Of a stretch of DNA of 64,000 nt, positions 11,695 through 21,429 are shown piece after piece (the stretch's first letter is position 1; every line of letters starts with the position of its first letter). Position numbers and translations under genes: made by a program. The notes under the pieces were generated by a model. The model did no database searches. It saw only the letters and a program-made list of their open reading frames with translations, and was not told the DNA's origin. The DNA comes from Sisyra terminalis (lineage: Eukaryota > Arthropoda > Insecta > Neuroptera > Sisyridae), in contig OY292274.1 of the NCBI GenBank assembly GCA_958496175.1, positions 70,318,630 to 70,382,629 on the forward strand, written 5' to 3'.

Positions 11695-12745
11695 TATAAT
11701 TCGAGGAAAAGCTATGATAAATCAGTTTCGTGCTAATTCTCGAATATTAAAGAGGTAAAAATAAGATAATTTATATTTTTTTTTTACTAAAATACTTATT
11801 TTTTAGGATACATATCGTGGTTGCATCTACAGATATAATAAGGCCTTTTGAAAAAAATATGTAACTATTTTTTTTCATATATTTTCAATAGTTATGATTT
11901 TTTTTTCATATTCGATGCAAAAAAATCACTTGAATTACAAGCAATTCAAAAGTGGTTTAGTATCAAAAAAAAAAAAAATACGATTAATAATTGGTCGTCT
12001 TGTGACGTCAATAATTTCACATTAGTACATTATCAAGCATTTTTACTCAAATTTTGTCAACTAATATCCCAATTTCGGTGGAAAAAAATTGTTTTACGCA
12101 TCTAATTCTATCGAATAAACAATGTGCGATAAAGGATCTACAAAAGTTAATAATTAGCGGAAATAATTGGCGTTTTTGATAACATACTTTAATAATTAAT
12201 TTAATAAATTTAATAATTAACATACTTTGTTCTAGTTACAAGAAGAATCACCATATAGACCCCGTTCTTGAAATGGACTTACGCCACTTTCAAAATAAAC
12301 GAGTCATATAATTCGAGGAAAAGCTATGATAAATCAGTTTCGTGCAAATTCTCGAATATTTAAGGTAAAAATAAGAATATTTATAATTTTTTTTACTAAA
12401 ATACTTATTTTTTAGGATACATATCGTGGTTGCATCTACAAATATATTAAGGCCTTTTGAAAAAAATATGGAACTGAGTTTTTTCATATATTTTCAATAG
12501 TTATGAATTTTTTTTCATATTCGATGCAAAAAAAAACACTTAGTTACAAGCAATTCAAAAGTGGTTTAGTTTCAAAAAAAAAAAAAAAAAATACGATTCA
12601 TAATTGGTCGTCTTGTGACGTCAATATGTTAAAGGAATTTCACATTAGTACATTATCAAGCATTTTTACTTAAATTTTGTTAAATAATATCCATATAATT
12701 TAACAATGTGCGATAAAAAATTTATAAAAGCTAACCAGATAATGT
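11563..12745 (+). repeat. Tandem duplication covering MITE right half plus exons 1-3 of a gene relic
   Basis: Unit 1 (about 11563-12158) and unit 2 (about 12159-12745) match throughout, including the MITE end, two exon-like blocks and poly-A runs. In unit 2 the first exon has lost 2 nt before its donor, which breaks the frame that joins exons in unit 1. Unit 1 is therefore likely the better-preserved copy. Confidence 0.75.
11696..12105 (+). pseudogene. Gene relic, exons 1-3
   Basis: Exon 1 (11696-11754) encodes IRGKAMINQFRANSRILK and ends at a GT donor. A 52-nt intron (11755-11806) ends TTTTTTAG. Exon 2 starts at 11807 and continues in frame with IHIVVASTDIIRPFEKNM. A third open block at about 11890-12105 contains LELQAIQKWFSI and FTLVHYQAFLLKFCQLI. 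The in-frame splice across 11755-11806 and the protein-like composition argue for real former coding sequence. The function is not recognised from these exons alone. See the later exons at 12735, 13116 and 13857, which I infer belong to the same gene. Confidence 0.45.
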
Positions 12746-13079
12746 ACCTAGTGGGGATATTTTTATAAGTAATTGGTTTTCTGACAACTGTGGTTTTTGG
12801 TTTAATTTGGCTGGAATAAGAGGTGCTAAAGGATTAATGTATAAATAATAAAACTGAGTATTTTTTTAGGAAAGCTTATTCATTTATGCATGGAGCTTTG
12901 CGTGAAAATTATGGTGACAAAGCTATAGACTTTGGTCAATTTAAGGGGCATATACGGCCAAAACACAAAGTTCGAAGTCAATCGTATTCCACTACTTTAA
13001 TTATCGACGAAATTATTATCATGATTGTAAAGCTTCGGCAGATACTAGAGCTTTTACACTAGCACATTTAATATCATAA
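12735..13079 (+). pseudogene. Gene relic, exons 4-5
   Basis: An open block ending at 12838 contains FSDNCGFWFNLAGIRGAKGL. A 31-nt GT-AG interval (12839-12869) joins it in frame to an exon with YSFMHGALRENYGDKAIDFG and KGHIRPKHKVRSQS. Near 12985 a one-base frameshift is needed to continue into YYHDCKASADTRAFTLAHLI, which ends at a stop at 13077-13079. The composition is strongly protein-like and the frameshift marks decay. The run LAGIRGAKG reminds me loosely of the C-terminal part of P-element-type transposases, but this is weak. A 31-nt intron is unusually short for an insect. Confidence 0.45.
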
Positions 13080-13115
13080 CTAATAATCGTTATCATATGT
13101 ACATTTGATATACAG

Positions 13116-13800
13116 GTGGTTGTAAACCAGTGGCGTAGGTGACTAGGGGCTAGGCGGGGCAGTGCTCCGGGGTCCTCAAGCTCAGGGGGCCCTCGAATCC
13201 TTACCAGAAATCTCGATCGAAATGAACTTTTGGATATTTCTCCTACACCAAGTATTAATTGAAATTTATGTTGTTACTGTTTAATATTTTTATTACCTGC
13301 CCTGCAGTGCACAAAACAGAGCTTAAGCTTGATATTTCATATTTTTATTTGATAAAACCTAATCAGTTTACATAGCAGTGGGGCCCTATTTTTTAATTTG
13401 CCTCAGGGCCCTTGGTTACCCACTGTTGCAAACATGCCTTAGTATCATCGGAAAAGTGAAGATCCAAGCCTGAATGAAGTAGCTTTCTACCGGAAAATGT
13501 TGTAATTATATCAAATATTACCATTTTCATGAAATATATCGAAGCTCAAAGTCTTACAATAAAAAAACAACACCGGTTTCGGTTGACGATTTGCCAGTAA
13601 CAATTGCAAGAAGTGATTCAACTCGCAAAATAAATTTTCAAATTGGACAACTGGATTTTGATTTAAAGACCAAAAATGTTATTCAAATTAAAGCAAAATT
13701 AATTTTCACAAAAAAAGGGATTCAATGATGTAGCTCGAACCTAATGTCCTTTGAGGCATATAACTTGATATCATTATGGTATTCAAAACTAAAAAAATTA
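13116..13800 (+). pseudogene. Gene relic, exon 6, split by an hAT-like insertion
   Basis: The acceptor ATATACAG is followed by codons for GCKHAL that cross the insertion site of the element at 13128-13425. After the element the frame continues as VSSEK then, with one-base shifts, EDPSLNEVAFYRKM and NYIKYYHFHEIYRSS. An open stretch follows with VSVDDLPVTIARSDSTRKIN and FQIGQLDFDLKTKNVIQ. A canonical GTAAGT donor sits at 13801. The GCKHAL...P.L.EV..Y.K pattern resembles the C-terminal half of SWIM-type zinc fingers in an arthropod protein family often found with YqaJ-like domains. That is recall, not a search. At least two frameshifts make it a pseudogene. Confidence 0.45.
13128..13425 (+). mobile_element. 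hAT-like non-autonomous element, copy 1
   Basis: The ends are CAGTGGCGTAGGTGAC on the left and GGTTACCCACTG on the right. Flanking 8-bp duplications TTGTAAAC (13120-13127) and TTGCAAAC (13426-13433) differ at one base. Length 298 bp, no coding capacity. The interior matches the reverse complement of the element at 29546-30197. CAGTGG ends with 8-bp duplications are typical of hAT elements. Confidence 0.8.
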
Positions 13801-13856
13801 GTAAGTACTATTAACTTTGAAGCTTTTTATTAATACTAATTACATTGTTATTTTAG

Positions 13857-15296
13857 CTATCTGCAAATTTCGTGTAAAACTGAAAATGGACATTAGGGTG
13901 ACTCAAAAAAATCGAATATTTTTGTTTTTACAAGTGACACGGCAAAATGGGTTGCTAGACACCTTAAAAAAATTCTCACCAACTATGAGATCTTAATTTT
14001 AATAGCAAGATCCTCCGCATCGCAGTTTTGTATTTTTTTCTCAGTCCAATAGAAAAAAATTCATACCTCATCATTTATCGATTGTACAGAAAAATGTTCT
14101 GAGAGAATTTTTTAGGAAATTTAATGCTCTACAAAAAAGGTATTCTATATTTTTTCCGTAAGCCTCACCATTTGAAAGATATTAAGGTTTTTAATTTTGA
14201 TTATTTTAAAACAAATTTCATTTTTGTTTATGAATTTTATAACTCGACAATAAATGACTCGTATACAATGCGCAATACAAATTTTTGTTGGAAATTAACT
14301 GCTCTATAAAAATGGTTTCTTATGTTTTGGCGAATAAATTACCCGTTCAAAACTTTTTTATAACTAATTGGACATTGTTTTTCTCTAATACTGAAATATA
14401 TCATAATATATGCATAATAAATATTTAACTAAGCGATAAATAATGTACAATTTATTTTTTTTAAATGGAAACAAATATACTTAAGCATAAAAAAAAGTTT
14501 CTCAGTTGATAAAAAGTAAAATTCGTGTAAATTTTCTCAAAAATTATAAATTAAATTGAAATTTTTCGAATATCTAATCAAAAACTTTTAAGACCCGTAC
14601 ACATGAAAGTTTGATGATGAATATCTTTTGAAGGTTTAATTTAATTTTCAAAACATAAGAAACCATTTTTATAGAGCAGTTAATTTCCAACAAAAATTTG
14701 TATTGCGCATTGTATAAGAGTCATTTATTGTCGAGTTATAAAATTCATAAACAAAAATGAAATTTGTCTTAAAATAATCAAAATTAAATCCTTAATATCT
14801 TTCAAATGGTGAGGCTTACGGAAAAAATATATGGATACCTTTTTTGTAGAGCATTAAATTTCCTAAAAAATTCTTTCAAAACATTTTTCTGTACAATCGA
14901 TAAATGATGAGGTATGAATTTTTTTCTATTGGACTGAGAAAAAAATACAAAACTGCGATGCGGAGGATCTTCCTATTAAAATTAAGAGCTCATACTTGGT
15001 GTGAATTTTTTTAAGGTGTCTAGAAACCCATTTGTCCGTGTCACTTGTGAAAAAAAAATAATCGATTTTTTTGACCCACCCTAATGGACATATTTTCATC
15101 TAAATCCGATTCTGTTGCTGCCACGTCAAGTCAACATGTTAACAAATCGCGTCTACGGTTTTTTTTTTTTTTACTCTCTTTAATATGTATAAGTAGCTTT
15201 ATTATTTTTACATTAACTTTCCAAGAAAATTCTAAATTGTTTTCATTTTCCTTGGTTGTATGCATCATATTATTATATAGAAAGCACAATATTTAG
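13857..15296 (+). pseudogene. Gene relic, exon 7, split by a foldback element
   Basis: After a 56-nt intron (13801-13856, GTAAGT to TTTTAG) an exon encodes ICKFRVKLKMD. The foldback at 13894-15083 is inserted here. Joining the flanks at the duplicated ATGGACAT keeps the frame open into IFSSKSDSVAATSSQHVNKS and SRLR, then a poly-T run and a hydrophobic tail to a stop at about 15296. The frame crossing the target duplication is good evidence that the transposon hit coding DNA. The tail after the T run may not be genuine coding. Confidence 0.45.
13894..15083. mobile_element. Long foldback element F1, TAGGGTG type
   Basis: The arms 13894-14327 and 14648-15083 are near-perfect inverse complements. 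The outer ends are TAGGGTGACTCAAAAAAATC and its counterpart. A perfect 8-bp duplication ATGGACAT lies at 13886-13893 and 15084-15091. The arms carry the module TAATGCTCTACAAAAAAGGT seen in the foldbacks at 19849, 26870 and 41816. There is no transposase. TSD length and the TAGGG end suggest mobilisation by an hAT-type (less likely P-type) transposase. Confidence 0.85.
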
Positions 15297-15299
15297 ATT

Positions 15300-17010
15300 T
15301 CATACTTAAGAAGGCCTTTGAAAACTTTCATTCAATTTGGGCTTGTTTTTCTCTTCACTTTAATTATTTTTCTTCGTCGAACAATTTTCCAAGATAAAAA
15401 AAAAACACAACATTCAATTCTTATGCATAATATATGAACGATTTCAACGTTTTGAAAGAAAATAAATTTAATTAGTTGCGGGAGAGATATTTAACTATTT
15501 AACAGAATTTACTTATTAACATTTCCAAATGGGAAAGGTAAATATGTGGAAGAATGAGTTTTGGATTATTCCTTTTCATAGGAACAACAAATAAGTCTAT
15601 GGTTTACGTCATGGGAGACAAAGAGAAGTGGAAATCGAGGTCCGCTAGGAATTGCATGGCTAATTAGTGTTGTGGGAGGTGGGCGAATAGTTTCAGAGTT
15701 AATTGTTGCGTCTTTTGTGTTTTGTATGTCTTCTGCGGTCGTTTCACTCTAGTTAAATTTTTTTTGAGCTATATTTCGAAAGCATTAATATAATGCAACC
15801 ATTATCGATTTACAGATATCAATTTCAAATTTATTTTAGACAAAAAAAATCAATGAAAATGGGGAAATTAATTGATAAAATTGAGGAAAATGAATGCAAA
15901 ATTTTGCTAATACAGTATGAAAATAATTTTACAAGTTTTTCTTTTGCTTTTAGGAATCATGTGGAAATTTCAAGTTGAAATATGTATGGAAATATCGAAT
16001 TAGATGGAAATGATATTATGTCAGCTCATATATTCAAATTATTATATCAAATGAAACTTTTGATGGAAGCAAATAGTATATATATAAACATTGTTTAGAC
16101 TTTGAAGCAAAGTTTTACCTTTCATATATTTATATATATGGGGAATTTAATTTAAAACTTTCCCAATGAATCAAAATTCAAATTTTTGTTTTCACCTGTA
16201 TGACTCGATGAAGCACTAATTTAACTTTTACCAATATGGGCAATACAAAAGGAACAACAACTTTATAATTAAACCAAATCGAATTGAAATATTTCATCAA
16301 CTTTTATGAAATTTGGATAAAATATTTTTCCGAGAATTGTAAATTTTTCACCGATGATAAATGAAAATGGGAGCAGAGAAATTTGTGTCAAATAATTTCA
16401 GAGTAGAGTTTTGTCATTGTCTCGGAGCACAGCGGTTGAATGTCGAATGCTTTGTCAGCAATTAATTCAATGAGTGAAACGTTTCTAAATAATTGGAATC
16501 AGAAAGTTTTCAAATTCAATGTTCCCATTGTTGTATAGAAAAAAAACTGAACATATTTTCTATCCTAATCAATTTCCAATATAATTTTAAAGTTAAATCT
16601 AGTTGGATATTTGTTTTGAATTTCAAATCAATAGCGAAAAATAATAAAATATTTAGACAAGTCAGTGCAGAAAAAGTTTAATGTTTATTGACACGGAGTT
16701 GTGGATATCTCCAGGGCATAGGAAATCGCAGAAGTTTCTTAAAATTTGACATATATAAGTTATAAGAAAAATATGTTTACGATAAACATGAAAATTGCAT
16801 GGCTATAAATCACATAGGTAATAGAATATATCAAAACTTTTCACTGAAATTTTATTTTCCAAGAATTTTCCACATTTTTTCTTTTAGTAATTAATGAGAA
16901 GAAAAACTTTCACAAATTGATTCCATTATTATACTTGCTTGGAATTTTTGCATGACAATACTGCTTTAGACATTAAAAATATTTATATGCTTTGTACAAT
17001 AATTAATACA
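15300..17010. other. No gene seen
   Basis: Mostly AT-rich. A less AT-rich block at about 15590-15730 has no open frame I trust. Reading frames at 15793-15978 and 16493-16681 are low-complexity and K/N/I-rich. Confidence 0.4.
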
Positions 17011-17125
17011 TTTTTTACTGGGTATACAATATATAGAATATATTGCGGTCCAATGTATGTAGTATAATCTGATATAATAACATAAATTTGAACACAAGTT
17101 CAAACAAAAATATTCGTGACATATT

Positions 17126-17170
17126 GCCCAGATACGTATTTCGATTGCCAAGCAATCTTCCTCAGTAGTT
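17126..17170 (-). ncRNA. Hammerhead-ribozyme-like motif, left copy
   Basis: On the minus strand CTGAGGA (17159-17165) fits the CUGANGA core. It is followed by a perfect 6-bp stem II (GATTGC, loop TTG, GCAATC) and then GAAA. A short stem III (ATA/TAT around CG) follows, then C at the cleavage position. One extra A sits between core and stem II, and stem I is spoiled by five extra bases (AACTA). Confidence 0.4.
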
Positions 17171-17384
17171 TGGATCACTCCGTAACTGCTTTGTGATGAT
17201 TCACATCTAATTTATGTCTAATTATAATTGCTATTTAGTTTAAAAAATTAATGTAAATATACAAAACACTTTTACCAATGACATACTAAAAAAATTCATT
17301 GCTCATCTATGTAAAGATAACTAAGACCAAATGTGTGAATATTTAACTTGATAAATTAACATTGTAGAGGGAAGATTTTCGTTT

Positions 17385-17515
17385 AAAAAATGTTTTTAAT
17401 CCACTGCCATAGCATCATCGAATAATGCCCGAAATGGCACATCAATTCTTAGTAGTTTGTGATAACTAAAATATAATATAATTATAAGCATAAATCTGGC
17501 TTTTAATATCAATAT
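17385..17515 (+). repeat. Old repeat, paralogue of the F3 insertion site
   Basis: The blocks CCACTGCC, GGCACAT, AATTATAAGCATAAAT and GGCTTTTAATATCAA align with 19770-19848 plus 21422-21450, which flank the foldback F3. It serves as an internal empty-site control for that insertion. Confidence 0.65.
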
Positions 17516-17668
17516 CAAATCTCATTTTTAAACTAACTGTTTGTTGTCATTGGTTTCAACTGTCATTTGAGTTTCATTCAAATGCCAATTTTTGCTGTAA
17601 ATATTTCCCACAAAGTTATTAGTTTTCAAATAATAAATTTAATTGGATCCTGTGTATACCTCTAGTGC

Positions 17669-17806
17669 ATAAGCATCCCGAAAAGTGGCGAATTTTGAAT
17701 TGGTCCATTTTGCCAGTTTATTACCGGGAAAGGTAATTAGAAAGGGAAAGGTAATAAACTGGGAAAATGGACCAATTCAAAATTCGCCACTTTTCGGGGT
17801 GCTTAC
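17669..17806. repeat. Compact 57-bp-stem hairpin
   Basis: The left arm 17669-17725 and right arm 17749-17806 are nearly perfect inverse complements (TAAGCAYCCCGAAAAGTGGC, then GAATTTTGAATTGGTCCATT). The loop is about 23 nt. It may be a tiny MITE. The transcript would fold like a hairpin small-RNA precursor. No target duplication seen. Confidence 0.7.
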
Positions 17807-17949
17807 GAAGGATTCGGTACAAGTAAAGAAATTTGGGAACACCCCCCCCCCTCCATAACCACATCGCCAAAAAAGAGAAAGGCACGATTTATAAATTAAG
17901 ATCAATCCGTGGTTATTTTGTGAATCACCGCAAAGCAGTTACGGAGTGA

Positions 17950-17992
17950 TCCACTGAGGAAGATTGCTTGGCAACCGAAATACGTATCTGGA
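17950..17992 (+). ncRNA. Hammerhead-ribozyme-like motif, right copy
   Basis: Stem I is TCCA (17950-17953) with TGGA (17989-17992). The core is CTGAGGA (17954-17960). Stem II is GATTGC/GCAACC with one A-C mismatch and loop TTG, followed by GAAA (17977-17980). A minimal stem III is formed within ATACGTAT, and C17 is at 17988. This is the small type I layout reported for Penelope-like elements. One extra A follows the core, so self-cleavage may be weak or lost. Confidence 0.45.
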
Positions 17993-18125
17993 CGAATATT
18001 TTTGTTTGAACTTGTGTTCAAATTCTATGTTTATGGTATGATTTTTATATATTATTGTGTATATTGAACTATACTACATAAATTGGACCGCAATATATTC
18101 TATATATTGTATACACAGTATAACT

Positions 18126-19765
18126 GTTCAAAGTCAGCGAAAAAATCTTATTTTGATTATACATTTTTTATTTTGAAGAAGGAAATTGCTAAAAAAAGCT
18201 TAAGTAGCAAGGAAAAATATTAAAAAGACTCCTGAGACGTAACTATGAAATTTTAGGAAAGAAATTGTAATTTATGAAATTTGTATTCATCGAGGAATGT
18301 TTTATGCTAGCAAAAGTTAAAATAATTCTACATTAGTGGCTCCCAAAAGTGGAACATTATCATCATTCACTGGGTCCAAAAAATTTCTATTAATTTACTA
18401 TATTTGTTATACATTTGCTTGATTTAACAATTAATCGAGTTTCTCGTCTTTCAATTTGCCTTGTTAGAAAATCAAATGGAAAACATAAAAAAAAAAAAAA
18501 TGTAGGTAAGTCAAGAACAATATAAATATAACGGTCTTTAATTTCTCATTATTTTTCTCTCATTTCTAGCAATTCTAATTGGAAAAATTTAAAATAACTG
18601 TATCACATTAAACGTTGGCAACAGTGGAGAAGACACCTTTAATGGGTCTTAAATACTTGTTGATTTTTATTTTGGAAATTTAAAAGGCAAATTTATATAT
18701 GGCTTGCGAAGATATACGAAGATATTTTGGTCAAGTGAATGGAGCCTGGGTTAGGTCGTGACTTGGAATACGAAAGAAACTGGTTCGGTTTGCCTGGGCG
18801 TTATTGACGAGATTGAGGCCCGAATTGTGTAATTTTATTACATAGTATTTTCTTCAACTACGCAACTAGATAAGTGCATTTTACACTGTTATTGGGACAG
18901 ATAAATCAAAGAAAATGTATGTCGACTTATTTGTTATGAAACCTATTGTTTGAAATTGATGGAAAACTTGTGGATTTCAGGTCAAATATGGATGGGAAGC
19001 CGAAGAAATATTTGGTATCATTCAAGAGTTCAAATTAAAAATGGAAATTGATAGAAGTTGACACATTTTGGGGAATTTTTGCTCAAATTTGAAAAGGCTA
19101 TAGCCAATGATTGTCGCATACAAATAAGTTTGCTCGTTTAAATTCACTTCGACAAAAATGCGAACGATTATCTCACGTGGGTGGATCGGCATAGGATCGC
19201 CGGATATCAAAAGTAAATTGTAAAAAAAATACTTATTACTCTTGGAAGTTGAATTCAAGTCAAAACTAAGTGCATTGAATTTCAATGGTTGTAAATTTCT
19301 TGGCCAATTTTTTATCAAAGGTTGGAAAAATGGAAAAATCCATGTTTTTTTTCTTCTAGGTACGTTTGATGGGAAACAAGGAACACTATCTCGTGTCTGT
19401 CATAGATAAATTTCTAATTCCATAGTTAACGAAATAAATGGGCGAGGAAAACCCCAACGAAGATTGCACTTGTGGAATAGTAACCAGAGAATAAGTTATT
19501 GAATTGAAAGACGGCCAGCATTGAAGTTAGTAATGTCCTTGGATAGACCAAAGTCGATTTTCAATTGTGGGTGTGCATGCAATGAAATGATGACGATGTA
19601 AGAAATTCGTTAAAAGGAAAATGGGCGATCCGAGAGACAAAGACGATAATTACACCAATCCCATAATTCACGTTGTTATGTACCCACAAAATCACTGGTT
19701 CTCAAAAACAAAATTGGACATTTACCCTAAAAGAAGTTATATTTCTTCGGTATAATTTAAAGATG
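18126..19765. other. Mostly AT-rich; one candidate minus frame
   Basis: A minus frame at 19022-19318 has an ATG-initiated part of about 56 codons starting MPIHPREIIVRIFVEVNLNE, with moderate GC. I do not recognise it and see no splice support. Positions 18700-18840 are also less AT-rich. Otherwise no feature. Confidence 0.3.
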
Positions 19766-19848
19766 TTTTCAATTCACTGCCGTGTAGCCTTTTCCGGTAG
19801 TGCCTAAACTGGCACATTAGTTAAAAGTGGTAATACAATTATAAACAC

Positions 19849-21421
19849 TAGACTGATTCAAAAAAAAAATTGATGAATTTTTTTTTCTTAGTTATATCGA
19901 AAATATTGTTGGGAATAACAAAAAAAATCCTGTGAAAGTTAAAGCTCTTAATATTAATATTATGAGGTGCCGCATCGCAAAATTCGATTTTCCATTTAAA
20001 TAACATGGCAACAATATTCTCTTGCACTTTGGAATTTTATAGCTCACGTTGGTGACAATATTTCGGAATGACCAACGTATATTCTTGTAGAAAATTGAAC
20101 GCTCTACAAAAAAGGTGGTCGTACAAGTTTTTGATATATTTATTTCTTCAACAGTTATTCGAGGTCAAAGTTGAACTAATGAGAAATTTTAATATTTTTT
20201 CAATTTTTTGACGCAACCATCAATTTTATGAGAAAATTTTTTAGGACATTTTTTGTAGAGCACTTTTTTTCCTATAACTTATCTCTATAAAAGTTTTTGA
20301 TATTTTTCACAGGTCCTAAGTTATTTAATTAAAATAAAAAAATTAATTTCCAATATTTTATATATTTTCTTCAAAAAGTTAAAATCTTTATGGAATGTCA
20401 GAGATGACAAATCTTTAACTTTTACTAACAATATCGGATGTCTAATTCTAGAAAAAAACACTGTAGTTTCCTCCTTTAAATACTTTTTCCAGATTTTTAA
20501 ACTTTCCTGACAATCCTTGCTCTCTCGATATTCCAGATTCAAAATTTATTATCTCTATGGGGTCGTTCATAAAATACCTCACGCTAAAATAAGCTTTTTC
20601 TGACCCCCTCCCAATATTTGGGAATGACCAAGATATATTCTTGTAGAAATTGGAACGATCTACAGAAAAAGGTCTTGTACAAGTTTTTGATATATTTATT
20701 CCTTCAAAAGATATTCGAGGTCAAAGTTGAACTAATGAAAAATTTTAATATTTTTTCAATTTCTTGACGCAACCATCAATTTTATGAGAAAACTTTATAA
20801 GACATTTTTTGTAGAGCACTTTTTTTCCTATAACTTATCTTTGTAAAAGTTTTTGATATTTTTCACAGGTCCTAAGTTATTTGCATTAAACTAAAATTTC
20901 TCTGAATTATTATATTTTTAACATAAAAATTATTTTTTTTATTTTAGTTAAATAATTTAGGACGTGTGAAAAATATCAAAAACTTTTATAGAGATAAGTT
21001 ATAGAAAAAAAAATGCTCTACAAAAAATGTTCTATAAAGCTTTCTCATAAAATTGATGGTTGCGTCAGAAAAGTGAAAAAATATTAAAATTTCTGTTTAG
21101 TTCAACTTTGACCTCGAATAACTTTTGAAGGAATAACTATATCAAAAACTTGTTCGAGACCTTTTTTGTAGTTCGTTCAATTTTCAACAAGAATATACCT
21201 TGGTCATTCCGAAATATTGTCACCAACGTGAGCTATAAAATTCCAAAGTGCAAGAGAATATTGTTCCCATGTTATTTAAATGGAAAATCGAAATTTGTGA
21301 TGTGGCACCTCTTAATATTAAGAGCTTAAACTTTCACAGGATTTTTTTTTGGTCATTCCCAACAATATTTTCGATATAATTAAGAAGAAAAAAAATCATT
21401 TTTTTTTTTTGAATCAGTCTA
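19849..21421. mobile_element. Long foldback element F3, TAGACTG type, asymmetric
   Basis: The outer ends TAGACTGATTCAAAAAAAAA and inverse complement are flanked by a perfect 8-bp duplication ATAAACAC (19841-19848 and 21422-21429). The right arm (about 20945-21421) pairs with the left. The left side also holds an about 260-bp direct repeat of its inner part (20065-20320 and 20620-20880) separated by foreign sequence at 20330-20620. That insert contains GGTCGTTCATAAAATACCTC and GACCCCCTCCC, possibly a piece of another element. Confidence 0.85.
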
Positions 21422-21429
21422 ATAAACAC

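Larger units (their letters stand above)
17017..18121. repeat. Inverted pair of about 200-bp Penelope-type terminal sequences
   Basis: The left copy (17017-17210, minus) and right copy (17919-18121, plus) share GCAAAGCAGTTACGGAGTGA, GAGGAAGATTGCTTGGCAA, GAAATACGTATCTGG and TTGTTTGAACTTGTGTTCAA in the same order. The copies differ by small indels. Each carries a hammerhead-like core. The roughly 710-bp spacer has its own hairpin (17669) and an old repeat (17385). Confidence 0.75.

Noticed and set aside
15084..15296. Independent gene starting at ATGGAC
   Set aside because: That ATG is the target duplication of F1. The frame is better read as the continuation of the interrupted exon at 13857.
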